64,000 nucleotides of DNA from Bacteroidota bacterium (GTDB lineage: Bacteria > Bacteroidota > Bacteroidia > Flavobacteriales > Schleiferiaceae). A model generated the notes under the pieces. The model made no database searches. It was not told the origin of the DNA and was given only the letters and a program-made list of their open reading frames with translations. The stretch covers positions 248,001 to 312,000 of the forward strand of contig JANSYJ010000002.1 in NCBI GenBank assembly GCA_024742495.1. The letters run 5' to 3'. A program made the position numbers and the translations under genes. Below are positions 37,494-46,762 of this stretch, one piece after another (within the stretch, counting starts at the first letter, position 1; every line of letters starts with the position of its first letter).

Positions 37494-37520
37494 AGGGACC
37501 TTTTAGGGTCCCTTTTTTTT
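37494..37520 (+). terminator. Rho-independent terminator after the Nif3/CT398 pair
   Basis: AGGGACC, a six-base loop and GGTCCCT are followed by eight Ts. It ends exactly before the next gene's ATG, so the two lie back to back. Confidence 0.85.
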
Positions 37521-38984
37521 ATGCGCAACATCCTACTTTTCTTAATTGCGATTCTACCGCTTAGCGCCTTTTCGCAAAAGGTTGACTTTAATTCTGCCAT
37601 GGAGGATGGTATTCTCGCCATAGCGGAGGTGCGTCTCAACGATTTGGATAACATCCTGAAAATGGAAAGGCGAACAAATCCAGATAATGTTGTGCCCGAC
37701 TATCTGGAATCTGCGGCACTTAGCATTCGCGCCTTTTTTGTGGAAGATGAAGCCTGGCTCGAATCAAAGGAGGAAAGACTAGACCATTTGTTCGATCGGG
37801 TTTCAAACTTGCCGGATTCAGAACCCTATAAGAATGTTTTTTTAGCGGAAATGTCCTTGGGGATGGCTGGTGCCCATGGCAAGTTTAAGCACAATGTAAA
37901 GGCGGCCTGGGCCTTTTATAAAGCCTATAACCTGCTCTCTGATAACCTAGAGGAACATCCGAACTTTATCCCCACTCTTATTCCATTTGGGGTTTTGCAA
38001 ACTGCCGTTGGCGCCCTGCCTTCGGATTATAAATCTATTGCTTCACTCTTTGGTTTTGAAGGGAATATTGAAGAGGGTTTAAAAATGATTCGCAAGGCCT
38101 ATTATTACAGTCTTGCCGATCCGAAGCTAAAATTTCATCAGAACTATTTCGCTTACGTTTATTCCTATGTCAACTTTGAGTTGGATACGGAGGAACAAGT
38201 GAGTCTTCATACTTTAGGAATAAATGTCGAAGGTTCGACCTTCTTTGTTTATTTGGAAGCACAACAGCTCTTGAGTCAAGGCGATGCAAGCGCATCATTA
38301 GAATTACTAATGAAAAGGCCGCAAGGCCCCTCTTACCTAAATATTCCCTTCTTTGATTATTATACGGGCAAGGTTGCCCTGATGGTTGATCGAGAAGAAG
38401 CCAAGAAGCAGCTGGAGCGTTTCCTAAAGGAAAGTAGAGATAAAGAACATCGCAAATCGGCTTACCGCTACTTAGCTTGGTATCACCTTTTAAAAGGGGA
38501 GCAGCAGGCGGCCGAGGCCTATCGGCAGAAAATTTTAAGCGAGCCAGTTACTTTAACCGGTTCGGATAAACAAGCTTTAGTGGAAGCTCAACGCGGCTTT
38601 AATTCGTATTTAATAAAAGCTCGACTTAATTTTGATGCTGGTCGTTACTCCAATGTTGTTCAGGATTTAAGGCCAGGTATTATTAACAAGCACTGCAAGG
38701 AGCCTTGGGAGTTTCAGGAATATCATTACCGCAGAGCTCGGGCTCTACAAGAGTTGGGCTTAAGGGATGAAGCCATTAAATCTTTCAACGAATCCCTAAA
38801 ATACCAGTCGCCCATAAGTTTTAGCTTAGCGAACTCCACCTTGCAGTTGGCACTGCTATTTGAGGAAAAAGGAAACTGGAGCAAGAGTCGCGATTTATTT
38901 AAAGCGGCCTTGGTATTGGAAGATTATCCCTTCCACGAAGGAATTCAACAAAAAGCAAAAGCTGGTTTAGCGCGCCTACCTTAG
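37521..38984 (+). CDS. secreted or periplasmic TPR protein
   Basis: The 487-residue protein has a signal peptide (MRNILLFLIAILPLSAFSQ) and then helical repeats consistent with TPRs, clearest in the last 150 residues (YHYRRARALQELGLRDEAIKSFNESL). An earlier in-frame ATG (37491) falls in the stem of the preceding terminator, so the ATG at 37521 is taken. TPR proteins of this kind act as protein-interaction scaffolds; no partner is indicated. A 35-base gap precedes lgt. Confidence 0.8.
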   Translation: MRNILLFLIAILPLSAFSQKVDFNSAMEDGILAIAEVRLNDLDNILKMERRTNPDNVVPDYLESAALSIRAFFVEDEAWLESKEERLDHLFDRVSNLPDSEPYKNVFLAEMSLGMAGAHGKFKHNVKAAWAFYKAYNLLSDNLEEHPNFIPTLIPFGVLQTAVGALPSDYKSIASLFGFEGNIEEGLKMIRKAYYYSLADPKLKFHQNYFAYVYSYVNFELDTEEQVSLHTLGINVEGSTFFVYLEAQQLLSQGDASASLELLMKRPQGPSYLNIPFFDYYTGKVALMVDREEAKKQLERFLKESRDKEHRKSAYRYLAWYHLLKGEQQAAEAYRQKILSEPVTLTGSDKQALVEAQRGFNSYLIKARLNFDAGRYSNVVQDLRPGIINKHCKEPWEFQEYHYRRARALQELGLRDEAIKSFNESLKYQSPISFSLANSTLQLALLFEEKGNWSKSRDLFKAALVLEDYPFHEGIQQKAKAGLARLP

Positions 38985-39019
38985 GGCTTAATTTTTTAAT
39001 TTCCCCCGCAAATCGAATT

Positions 39020-40090
39020 ATGGATTTTTTGCTAAGTATTACCTGGGACATGGGTCGAGGCATAGACCTGGGCTTTTTCACCTTACGCACCTATAGCTTG
39101 CTCTTTGCTGGTGGCTTTGTGTTGGGCTATTTCATCATGAAAAGGATCTTCAATCGAGAAGGAATCCCCATTGAAAAGCTAGACACGCTTTTAACCTATG
39201 TGGTTATAGCCACCGTTGTTGGAGCGCGATTAGGCCACGTATTTTTTTACCAATGGGATTATTACTCTAATAACCTATTGGAGATTTTAATGGTTTGGAA
39301 AGGTGGATTAGCTAGTCATGGTGCGGCAGTAGCGATTATTATCGCCATGTTGATTTATGCAAAAAAAGAGTTAAGTAAATCGCCCTTGTGGATTTTAGAT
39401 CGAGTGGTAATCACAGTAGCCATAGCGGCCTGTTTTATACGATTGGGTAATCTAGCCAATTCAGAGATATACGGTGATGTTTCCAATTCCGCATGGGAAA
39501 TGGTTTTTACCAACCCAGTACGCGAACGCATTCAAGCCACCACCGAGGGTCTTATTTCCGATATCGAGTTTAATGAAAAGGAAGAATATCAAATTGAAGA
39601 TGATCTGACCTATCCGCTCTACGATGTTCAATTCACCTTTACAGAGAAGATACCCTCAAGAGAGGCGGCTACGAAGTTAATTAACGACCACGTTAAGCCA
39701 TTACTTGACCGGAGCTCTAAAGAGGATTTGAACATGAAAATCATTGGCGTGGAGATAGCCTGGGACGAATCAGAGCGCATGCAAGGCAGCATTGAAGCTA
39801 GAGGTTACCCGCGTAGTCCAACTCAAATTTATGAGGCGATTGGATACTTGATAATATTCTTTATCCTGGCCCGCTTATACTTAGTGGCAGATGTGCGCCA
39901 AAGACAAGGAATGCTATTTGGACTATTTTTAATTCTTGTTTTTGGGTTCAGAATCGCTATTGAGTTTATGAAGGAAAATCAGGTGAGCAGTGAGCAGGGG
40001 GACGGATTTAATATCGGTCAGAGCCTAAGTGTTCCCCTCGTTTTAGTTGGACTTTACTTCACTTTTGCATCTAAAAAATTGAAGAAATGA
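39020..40090 (+). CDS. lgt: prolipoprotein diacylglyceryl transferase
   Basis: Lgt transfers a diacylglyceryl group from phosphatidylglycerol to the lipobox Cys in the inner membrane. Conserved pieces are WKGGLASHGA with the essential His, RLGNLANSEIYG with the Arg/Asn pair, and the SPTQIYEA motif with its Tyr. At 356 residues it is longer than the 270-290 typical elsewhere; about 95 residues (roughly 160-255, charged, probably periplasmic) are inserted between the GN-motif and YEA. Seven membrane segments remain visible. Its stop overlaps the DUF192 start (ATGA). Confidence 0.93.
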   Translation: MDFLLSITWDMGRGIDLGFFTLRTYSLLFAGGFVLGYFIMKRIFNREGIPIEKLDTLLTYVVIATVVGARLGHVFFYQWDYYSNNLLEILMVWKGGLASHGAAVAIIIAMLIYAKKELSKSPLWILDRVVITVAIAACFIRLGNLANSEIYGDVSNSAWEMVFTNPVRERIQATTEGLISDIEFNEKEEYQIEDDLTYPLYDVQFTFTEKIPSREAATKLINDHVKPLLDRSSKEDLNMKIIGVEIAWDESERMQGSIEARGYPRSPTQIYEAIGYLIIFFILARLYLVADVRQRQGMLFGLFLILVFGFRIAIEFMKENQVSSEQGDGFNIGQSLSVPLVLVGLYFTFASKKLKK

Positions 40091-40611
40091 AAAAGAATAA
40101 GAACAAGGTAGTTGCCATCGCTCTGCTCTTAGCCTTCGGTGCCTGGATTACCATCACCGTATTACCGGGTAGAAAAGTAGAAAGCGGGACAAAAAGACCC
40201 CATCCAGCTCGAGTGGAACCAAGCTTCACTAAAGAGGCCCAACTTTCTATTTTAGACTCAAATGCAATGGATACCCTTGTAAGTTTGGATATCGAATTGG
40301 CGGAATCAGTGGCTGAGATTCAATACGGAATGATGTACCGCAAAAGCATGGATCCAAAAACGGGAATGCTTTTTATAATGGGGCAGGAGCGTCCGCAATC
40401 TTTCTACATGAAAAACACTTATGTTTCTCTTGATATTATCTATATCAATTCACAAAATGAGATTGTTAGCATCCAGCGAAATGCGGAGCCGCTAAATGAG
40501 CGTTCACTGCCTAGTGAAGGTCCGGCTTCTCTTGTATTAGAAGTTAAAGGGGGACTAAGCGATCAATTGGGACTTGCAAAAGGGAATAAAGTAATCTGGG
40601 AACGAATTTAA
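40087..40611 (+). CDS. DUF192 family membrane-anchored protein
   Basis: The 174-residue protein has an N-terminal membrane anchor (about 7-27) and a DUF192 domain from residue 60 (DIELAESVAEIQYGMMYRKSM, then GMLFIMGQERPQSFYMKNT, read in parts). The conserved FxMKNTxxxLDIIYI core is intact. DUF192 folds are thought to bind small ligands, with no fixed function. It overlaps lgt by four bases and precedes the YciI-like gene by six. Confidence 0.88.
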   Translation: MKKNKNKVVAIALLLAFGAWITITVLPGRKVESGTKRPHPARVEPSFTKEAQLSILDSNAMDTLVSLDIELAESVAEIQYGMMYRKSMDPKTGMLFIMGQERPQSFYMKNTYVSLDIIYINSQNEIVSIQRNAEPLNERSLPSEGPASLVLEVKGGLSDQLGLAKGNKVIWERI

Positions 40612-40617
40612 GCGCTG

Positions 40618-41040
40618 ATGAGAACCTTAATTATCCTTAGCATTTTATTATGCTTTCCACTTCTCTCTGTAGCTCAGGTGAAAGTGGATGATCAGGGTTT
40701 TGAAACCTTTGAAATGACCGAGGGGGATACCACCTTCGTGATGAAAAAGTATTTTTTGGTTTTATTGAAAAGTGGTGATCAAAGGAATCAAGATGAACTT
40801 GAAGCCGCAAAAATTCAAACTGCGCATTTGGCGCATATGGATTCCTTAGCTAATTTGGGTCAATTGGATATGGCAGGCCCCATGGGCGATAATGGCGATT
40901 TAAAGGGAATAGTAGTGCTGCGGGTGCCTACAATGGAAAGGGCGAAGGCCTGTGTGCAAGCAGATCCGGCGGTAAGAGCAGGAAGACTAAGCTATGAGCT
41001 TCACCCTTGGTGGGCTGCCAAAGGAAGTATGCTGCGCTAG
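40618..41040 (+). CDS. secreted YciI-like protein
   Basis: The 140-residue protein has a signal peptide (MRTLIILSILLCFPLLSVAQ). It continues with a YCII-related ferredoxin-like fold: KYFLVLLKSGDQR, HLAHMDSLANLGQLDMAGPMG and a final SYELHPWW. The conserved His/Asp positions (AHLAHMD) of YciI enzymes are partly present. Export of this usually cytosolic fold is known in Bacteroidota but unexplained. It is the last gene of lgt-DUF192-YciI and ends four bases from the convergent NlpC/P60 gene. Confidence 0.8.
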   Translation: MRTLIILSILLCFPLLSVAQVKVDDQGFETFEMTEGDTTFVMKKYFLVLLKSGDQRNQDELEAAKIQTAHLAHMDSLANLGQLDMAGPMGDNGDLKGIVVLRVPTMERAKACVQADPAVRAGRLSYELHPWWAAKGSMLR

Positions 41041-41044
41041 CTAA

Positions 41045-41623
41045 TTATGATTTAAATCGAGCGCCTTTAAAAAATCGCTTGTTCCAATAAACATTAGAAA
41101 GGTTGGAGATCATAACCCCTCGGCTGGAGCTAGTATGAGCAAAATCACCATTTTTAAGGTAAATACCTACGTGATCAATTCGATGGCCACGTACCTTAAA
41201 AAATACTAAATCGCCGTATTCGAGATCACTACGTCTCAAAGCCTTCATTTCGGAAAAAAGATCTTCAGCTCTTCGGCCTTTAAAATTGCGGCCAAAGACT
41301 TCCCGGTAGGCGATAATTACAAAACCGCTGCAATCAACTCCACTTTTAGTCATGCCACCCATACGGTGGGGAGTGCCATACCAATCTTCAATAAAATCCT
41401 CTAGAGCAGTTGATGCGGTCTCAAATTCTCTATCACTTCCATTGGATGAACTTTCATCTGCATCATCATGGTCCGCGCGCTTATTCTCATCCTTTAAAAT
41501 TTCATGGTCGAAACTTGGACTCTTCTTCCTTTTCGCTGGGGCCTTATCCTTCAGCATAGCACAGCTCCCCAACAGAAGAATTAGGCTCAAAAGACATAAA
41601 TAGGCTAGGTGTTTCCTAAGCAT
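41045..41623 (-). CDS. NlpC/P60 family lipoprotein (peptidoglycan hydrolase)
   Basis: This 192-residue cell-wall endopeptidase is anchored by a lipobox (LILLLGSC) after the signal MLRKHLAYLCLL. A charged linker of about 50 residues leads to the NlpC/P60 domain. The catalytic Cys98 is in SGVDCSGFV, the first His in RIDHVGIYL and the third residue in DFAHTSSSRGV. The frame opens further upstream, but residues before the ATG at 41623 are not signal-like. The family cleaves gamma-D-Glu-diaminopimelate bonds. Preceded by a 194-base gap with an 18-base palindrome. Confidence 0.92.
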   Translation of the reverse strand: MLRKHLAYLCLLSLILLLGSCAMLKDKAPAKRKKSPSFDHEILKDENKRADHDDADESSSNGSDREFETASTALEDFIEDWYGTPHRMGGMTKSGVDCSGFVIIAYREVFGRNFKGRRAEDLFSEMKALRRSDLEYGDLVFFKVRGHRIDHVGIYLKNGDFAHTSSSRGVMISNLSNVYWNKRFFKGARFKS

Positions 41624-41796
41624 GTTCAAAAATCGAAATGTAGTGCATTGTCCGAGCATTGCTCCAAAAAAGTTATTCAGACTCCATTCTGAATAGATAA
41701 AGCCCCGAATCATTAGACTCGAGGCTCTACAGAGGGGGAAGGATAATAGCAATTAAGCTATCTATCCAAAATAAGGGCTTATTGAGGCATCAAAAC

Positions 41797-41814
41797 ATAG
41801 GGCATATGCCCTAT
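41797..41814. repeat. perfect 18-base palindrome
   Basis: ATAGGGCATATGCCCTAT is fully self-complementary and lies three bases beyond the M1 peptidase stop. It has no T-run and no loop, so it is not a standard terminator. It may be a protein-binding site or a weak 3' hairpin. Confidence 0.5.
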
Positions 41815-41817
41815 TTA

Positions 41818-44115
41818 TTATTCTCCTGCTTGCTGCATTCTGTTTTTACGGCTTCCGTAATTTCTAGAACGGTAAAGGTCAAAGCGACTGGCTTTTACTT
41901 CTTCTGGCCAAAAATTATCGCTAAAATCTGTGTCCGCCGTTTCTAAAAATGGATCGAGTTCAATCTTTACAACTTCCTTTTCAAAGAGGAAGACCTTTTT
42001 AAACTGTAGTTCATTTTTCAGCCAAATTTCCGCGGGGTGACGGCTATCTTTAGTGCTGCCATCTTTAAAGGTAAAACGCAAGATAACCGGCATTACCAAG
42101 CCCCCTTGGTTTTCGAACTCTATTTCGTAGAAATTCCAATTAGCATCGAGGTAGCGCTTCTCTTCATCATTAAGGCTTTGGCGAAATTTCTTATACTTTT
42201 TCCGGTCATAGGGCAGGACGGTGAAATCATCATTCTTATTGTAAAAATCCGCCATTTGAGGATGGGCATCACTATAGTGCTTTCCTTTAAATTGCTCTTG
42301 GTTGCGCTTATCGCCGATAAACTCATTTTGGGCTTCCTCACGTTCACGTGGCTTCTCCACATCAGGATTCTCCGTATCTAGTTTGTACCACTGCACACCT
42401 TTAAGGGCAATGTCTACATTGTCCGTGGTATAAAACCAACCTCTGAAAAACCAATCTAAATCTACTCCTGAGGCATCCTCCATGGTTCTGAAAAAATCGG
42501 CTGGCGTTGGGTGCTTAAACATCCATCTACGGCAGTAAGTCTTAAAAGCATAATCGAATAATTCACGGCCCATAACGGTTTCGCGAAGAATATTTAAAGC
42601 GGTAGCGGGCTTACCATAGGCATTATTACCAAACTGTAGTATAGATTCGGAGTTGGTCATAATAGGGACCATATCCTCTTTCTCCGAGTTCATATATGGC
42701 GCAATCTTATAGGCTGGTCCGCGGCGACTAGGATAATTCTCTTCCCATTCTTGTTCGGTTAAAAACTGCATAAAGGTGTTTAAACCTTCATCCATCCAGG
42801 TCCACTGCCGCTCATCACTATTTACAATCATGGGGAAAAAGTTGTGGCCCACCTCATGGATGATTACACCAATCATTCCGTATTTCGTGCGCTTGCTGTA
42901 GGTGCCATCACTAGCTGGTCTGCCACCATTAAAACATATCATTGGATACTCCATGCCTATTCGGTCGGTATGAACGCTTATAGCCACGGGATAAGGATAA
43001 TCGAAAGAATATTTAGAATAAGTTTTTAGGGTGTGCGCCACTACCCGAGTGGAATAGCGTTCCCAAAGTGGATTTCCTTCCTTGGGATAATAGCTCATGG
43101 CAAGAACCGTGCGATCACCAAACTTAACCGCCATGGCATCCCAAATAAATTTTCGGCTTGAGCAGAAGGCAAAATCGCGCACATTCTTCGCTTTAAAATG
43201 CCAGGTCTTTTCTTCTTCGCTACTTCCGCCTTCAGCGCTTTTAGCTTCGGATTCGGTTACAATAAAAACCGGGTCTTTAGTGTTGTTGCGGGCCTCCTCT
43301 AATCGATCAAGTTGTTTTTCACTTAAAACTTCCTCGGCATTCTGTAGTGTACCGGTAGATCCAACAACGTGGTCGGCCGGGGCCGTAATCTCTACATCAT
43401 AATCTCCGAAAGGAAGTGCGAATTCTCCACGGCCGAGGAATTGCTTATTCTGCCAACCTTCTACATCGTTGTAAACGGCCATCCTTGGGAAAAACTGAGC
43501 AATGGTATAGAGGTAATTATCTTCATCTTCAAAATACTCCAAACCAGAGCGACCACCGTATTTGGCGCGGTCGTTAATGTTATACCACCAGCTAATGCTA
43601 AAGCTAAAACTATCACCTTTAGCCAAGGGCTTATCCAGGTTGATGCGCATCATGGTGTAATTAATAGTATATGATTGCTCTTGTCCTTTTTGGTTTTTTA
43701 CCTGATCAATTTTAAAACCACCATCAAAATCATAGAGGATATCACGAATTTCACTGGCCGACATGCTTGAACCGACATCCCCAGTTTTTATCAATTGCCG
43801 CTGACTGTCTTTGGCTCGCATGTTTTGATCCAATTGCACCCAAAGGTATTCGAGCGATTCCGGCGCATTATTAATATAGGTAATTGTTTGCTCCCCATAA
43901 ATCCTTTGATTCTCATCGTCTAAGCGAATTTTCATTTTGTAATTCGCTTGTTGCTGGTAATAGAAAGAGCCCGGTGCACCTGCTCCTGTGCGATACATAT
44001 TTGGCGTCGGCAAAAGGTCTTTCATCTGCCTAAACTTGCTCTTATTGATATTAGGACTTTGCGCAAAAAGTCCAGCACCAAATAGTATTAGGATTAGTGG
44101 AAATGCTCGTTTCAT
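41818..44115 (-). CDS. M1 family metallopeptidase, secreted
   Basis: The 765-residue protein has a signal peptide (MKRAFPLILILFGAGLFAQ) and a gluzincin catalytic domain with HEVGH at residues 420-424 and the third zinc ligand Glu443 in WMDEGLN. The exopeptidase GxMEN motif is altered to IGMEYPM, so true aminopeptidase activity is uncertain. The N-terminal domain resembles the M1 beta-sandwich, and the last 150 residues hold a beta-rich domain (FTVLPYDRKKYKK, VMPVILRFTFKDG). Related secreted M1 enzymes in Bacteroidota probably process peptides outside the cytoplasm. A minus-strand TATTTTTG box (44142-44149) lies 26 bases upstream. Confidence 0.9.
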   Translation of the reverse strand: MKRAFPLILILFGAGLFAQSPNINKSKFRQMKDLLPTPNMYRTGAGAPGSFYYQQQANYKMKIRLDDENQRIYGEQTITYINNAPESLEYLWVQLDQNMRAKDSQRQLIKTGDVGSSMSASEIRDILYDFDGGFKIDQVKNQKGQEQSYTINYTMMRINLDKPLAKGDSFSFSISWWYNINDRAKYGGRSGLEYFEDEDNYLYTIAQFFPRMAVYNDVEGWQNKQFLGRGEFALPFGDYDVEITAPADHVVGSTGTLQNAEEVLSEKQLDRLEEARNNTKDPVFIVTESEAKSAEGGSSEEEKTWHFKAKNVRDFAFCSSRKFIWDAMAVKFGDRTVLAMSYYPKEGNPLWERYSTRVVAHTLKTYSKYSFDYPYPVAISVHTDRIGMEYPMICFNGGRPASDGTYSKRTKYGMIGVIIHEVGHNFFPMIVNSDERQWTWMDEGLNTFMQFLTEQEWEENYPSRRGPAYKIAPYMNSEKEDMVPIMTNSESILQFGNNAYGKPATALNILRETVMGRELFDYAFKTYCRRWMFKHPTPADFFRTMEDASGVDLDWFFRGWFYTTDNVDIALKGVQWYKLDTENPDVEKPREREEAQNEFIGDKRNQEQFKGKHYSDAHPQMADFYNKNDDFTVLPYDRKKYKKFRQSLNDEEKRYLDANWNFYEIEFENQGGLVMPVILRFTFKDGSTKDSRHPAEIWLKNELQFKKVFLFEKEVVKIELDPFLETADTDFSDNFWPEEVKASRFDLYRSRNYGSRKNRMQQAGE

Positions 44116-44154
44116 AATTGGAATGTGTTTTTGGAAGGGGTCAAAAATATAAAT

Positions 44155-45060
44155 CTATGCGAGATAGAGGTCCTTTAAAGCAGATTCTAAGCTTTTGAAT
44201 TGATATTGAAAACCTGTTCTCAATACTTTTTCATTGCTGGTTTTCGTGCTAGCCAAGGCAATCGCCGACATTTCCCCGAGCATAATTTTTAAAACAAACT
44301 TGGGGACAGGAGGAAGGAGTAGGGGTCTTTTTAAGGTCTTCGCCAATATTTTGGTGAGCTCTTTATTGCGATGATTCTCTGGTCCAACCGCATTATAAAC
44401 ACCGGTAGCGAAATCACTGTTTTCAACTGCCGATACAAATAGGGCGGCAACATCAACTCGATGAATCCAAGGCATCCACTGACCTCCGTTGCCAAGCGGG
44501 GCGCCAAGACCAAATTTTAAGGGTGCCGCCATTTGAGCAAGCGCTCCTTCCTTAGGATCGAGAACAATACCAATACGCAAGCGGATAGTGCGAATATTTA
44601 AGGACTCAAAAGATTGCGCTTCTTGCTCCCACTTTTGGCAAATTAAACTTAGAAAATCGTTGCCCGGAGCATCCTCCTCACTAAAGGTTTTCTCTTCACT
44701 ATTAGGGTAGTAACCCACTGCGCTAGCGCTAACAAAAGAGTTTAGCGCTTTACCCCTTTCTCGAACGGTATTAAAGAGGAGGCGAGTGCCATCTACCCTA
44801 CTTCGTAAAATTTCATTTTTATAATGGGGTGTCCATGATTTGGCAATATTGGCACCTGCTAAATTGATAATCGCATCGGCAAAATCAATGGCCGCTTTAT
44901 CTATTTGCATCTGATCAGGATCCCAACTAAAACCCAAAACGCCTTTCGGGCATTTATTGGGATTCCTGCTTAGCCAAGCAACTTCATGCTTTTTGCTTAA
45001 TAGCTGTTTGGTGATTTCGCGGCCAAGCAAGCCACTACCACCACTAATTAAAATCCTCAT
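44155..45060 (-). CDS. TIGR01777 family NAD(P)-binding epimerase-like protein
   Basis: The 301-residue protein is an extended short-chain dehydrogenase/reductase of the YfcH/TIGR01777 group. The nucleotide-binding GGSGLLGREI motif is at residues 7-16, INLAGANIA near residue 70 and SASAVGYYP near 115 supply the active-site Ser/Tyr region. The C-terminal DUF1731-like end has VLRTGFQYQF. The substrate is unknown for the family. It sits on the minus strand between the M1 peptidase and a T9SS cargo gene, with 39- and 52-base gaps. Confidence 0.9.
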   Translation of the reverse strand: MRILISGGSGLLGREITKQLLSKKHEVAWLSRNPNKCPKGVLGFSWDPDQMQIDKAAIDFADAIINLAGANIAKSWTPHYKNEILRSRVDGTRLLFNTVRERGKALNSFVSASAVGYYPNSEEKTFSEEDAPGNDFLSLICQKWEQEAQSFESLNIRTIRLRIGIVLDPKEGALAQMAAPLKFGLGAPLGNGGQWMPWIHRVDVAALFVSAVENSDFATGVYNAVGPENHRNKELTKILAKTLKRPLLLPPVPKFVLKIMLGEMSAIALASTKTSNEKVLRTGFQYQFKSLESALKDLYLA

Positions 45061-45112
45061 AGGCCCTAGGGGAATCGTATTTTATAAATAAACGACGATA
45101 GGGCTATGATGT

Positions 45113-46705
45113 TCAAGATGAACGATAAACCCAACGCTGTCTAGAAGCAAGCTTTGCGTCCAAATATAGTTCAACTATATAGCTTCCTTCTTTTAGGTTA
45201 GCTGGGTTTAGAAGCTTGTGATCATCTCCTTCAGAATGCTTCCACTTTTCGGTCCAAATCGTTTTCCCACTTTGATCTATCAGCTTAAGCTGCATTTCGC
45301 AGGGGGCCTTAAGCTTTGCATACCAGATTTGCATTTTGCCGCCTGGATTTGGGTAAAGCTGCCAGGCGAATTGATTAGCGCTTAAGGCCGGAGTATTAGC
45401 GCTTAAATTTAATTTCGAGCGAATGATGTGAACCTTAAAAAGCTTAGGACTGGCAAGGCTTTGAGATCCTGTATTGCTAAAGAAAATATTGGGGGCACTG
45501 CTTTCAATTCCGCCAAATATGTAACCTATTAATACGGTGTCTCCTTGCAAGGCATCGTAATCAATTATGCCTGCTGCGCTTAGGGGAAGGCCATCTGCAA
45601 TGAAAAATTCAGACCCAGCTCCCAGTAAAGCAGGCATTTCAACCATTAATTTACTTTCGGAATAATTGCCCAAACTATCTCTACTCACTCGCGCAATAGT
45701 ATTTACAAAGGGCACATTATTATCTTGGGTTCGCAGTCCATTTTCTTCATAGTACTGAGCGATTCCTCCAAAAAACAGCGTGTGCATCTGCTTGGCATTC
45801 GCCTGATAAAGGGGAATATTAGCGCAATGATAGTGATTGTAATACTGACTAAAATTGGGGATTTCTGATATGCTATTATCTCCAATGCGAACGGCATTCA
45901 AATAGGGGAGGTCGACATTCACTTGAAAGACTCCAGAAAAAGCTACTAAGCCGTAATCGCCATTCTCTTTAATTTCGGGCGCTACGTTAAAGTCACGACG
46001 ATGCAGCAATAGTGGGTCATCCATTGAAGCTTGCCACTGTATCTGTAAATTGGGGAAAATCCCATTTACTTGAAAACGACGCACCGAATTAGTATAAGCT
46101 TGGGTGAAGCTTGGACCATTATGAGGATTATACCTACCATCAAATCGATGTCCACCAACTAAATAAAAAGTCGAATCCATACGGCGAAGTTGTCCACCGG
46201 TTACTGCAAAATCCGGGTGAGAAATCTGTTGAAATGCACTATTGGGTACCGAATCTCCTGGGTTTAAATTTTGGAGTTGGCCGAGGTTAACGATGCTTAG
46301 TAGAGGATGTGTAAGATGGTTTCCATTTGAACTGGATATTCCATAACCACCGACCAAATAGAGTAAACTATCGACTTGATAGAATTGCATATTGGTAGAA
46401 CGAAGTTGATCGTATAAACTATCCGGCAGATGTTGGAGTGCCAGGCGGTAAATACTGCTGTCTGCTTCAATTATCCAGAGCTCATCATTATGCCCATTAT
46501 TGTCAAATGAAGCAAAAGGCTGGCGCTGATGAAGTCCATCTAACCGACCGCCAAAAAGATAGAATTTACCCTGAAAATGCCCGTGGGCAAAGGATTGTAA
46601 ACCATCATTTGTACCTAAGGAAATAGGCTCTAGCCACAGCTCATCTTGGCTGTAAAGTGGTTGGGCTAATAGAAGCGCGATAAGGGAGGCGAATAATACT
46701 TTCAT
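45113..46705 (-). CDS. Kelch-like secreted protein with T9SS type A sorting domain
   Basis: This 530-residue protein has a signal peptide (MKVLFASLIALLLAQPLYSQ) and several Kelch-type blades with GG pairs (YLFGGRLDG, YLVGGYGIS, YLVGGHRFDG, LFFGGIAQ, YIFGGIES), suggesting a beta propeller. A type A sorting domain follows (LYPNPGGKMQIWYAKL, KLIDQSGKTIW, LKEGSYIVELY, ending WVYRSS). It is exported by the T9SS. The ligand is unknown. Upstream there is a TGACA-TT-TGTCA palindrome at 46754-46765. Confidence 0.85.
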   Translation of the reverse strand: MKVLFASLIALLLAQPLYSQDELWLEPISLGTNDGLQSFAHGHFQGKFYLFGGRLDGLHQRQPFASFDNNGHNDELWIIEADSSIYRLALQHLPDSLYDQLRSTNMQFYQVDSLLYLVGGYGISSSNGNHLTHPLLSIVNLGQLQNLNPGDSVPNSAFQQISHPDFAVTGGQLRRMDSTFYLVGGHRFDGRYNPHNGPSFTQAYTNSVRRFQVNGIFPNLQIQWQASMDDPLLLHRRDFNVAPEIKENGDYGLVAFSGVFQVNVDLPYLNAVRIGDNSISEIPNFSQYYNHYHCANIPLYQANAKQMHTLFFGGIAQYYEENGLRTQDNNVPFVNTIARVSRDSLGNYSESKLMVEMPALLGAGSEFFIADGLPLSAAGIIDYDALQGDTVLIGYIFGGIESSAPNIFFSNTGSQSLASPKLFKVHIIRSKLNLSANTPALSANQFAWQLYPNPGGKMQIWYAKLKAPCEMQLKLIDQSGKTIWTEKWKHSEGDDHKLLNPANLKEGSYIVELYLDAKLASRQRWVYRSS

Positions 46706-46762
46706 GGCTTTATTTAAGCTTTCGAAAGTATTTTAAACTAAGCTTTTAAAGTGTGACAAATG

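Noticed and set aside
41700-41726. AGCC/GGCT hairpin as terminator of the M1 peptidase gene
   Set aside because: The stem has a mismatch and there is no proper T-run on the minus strand.
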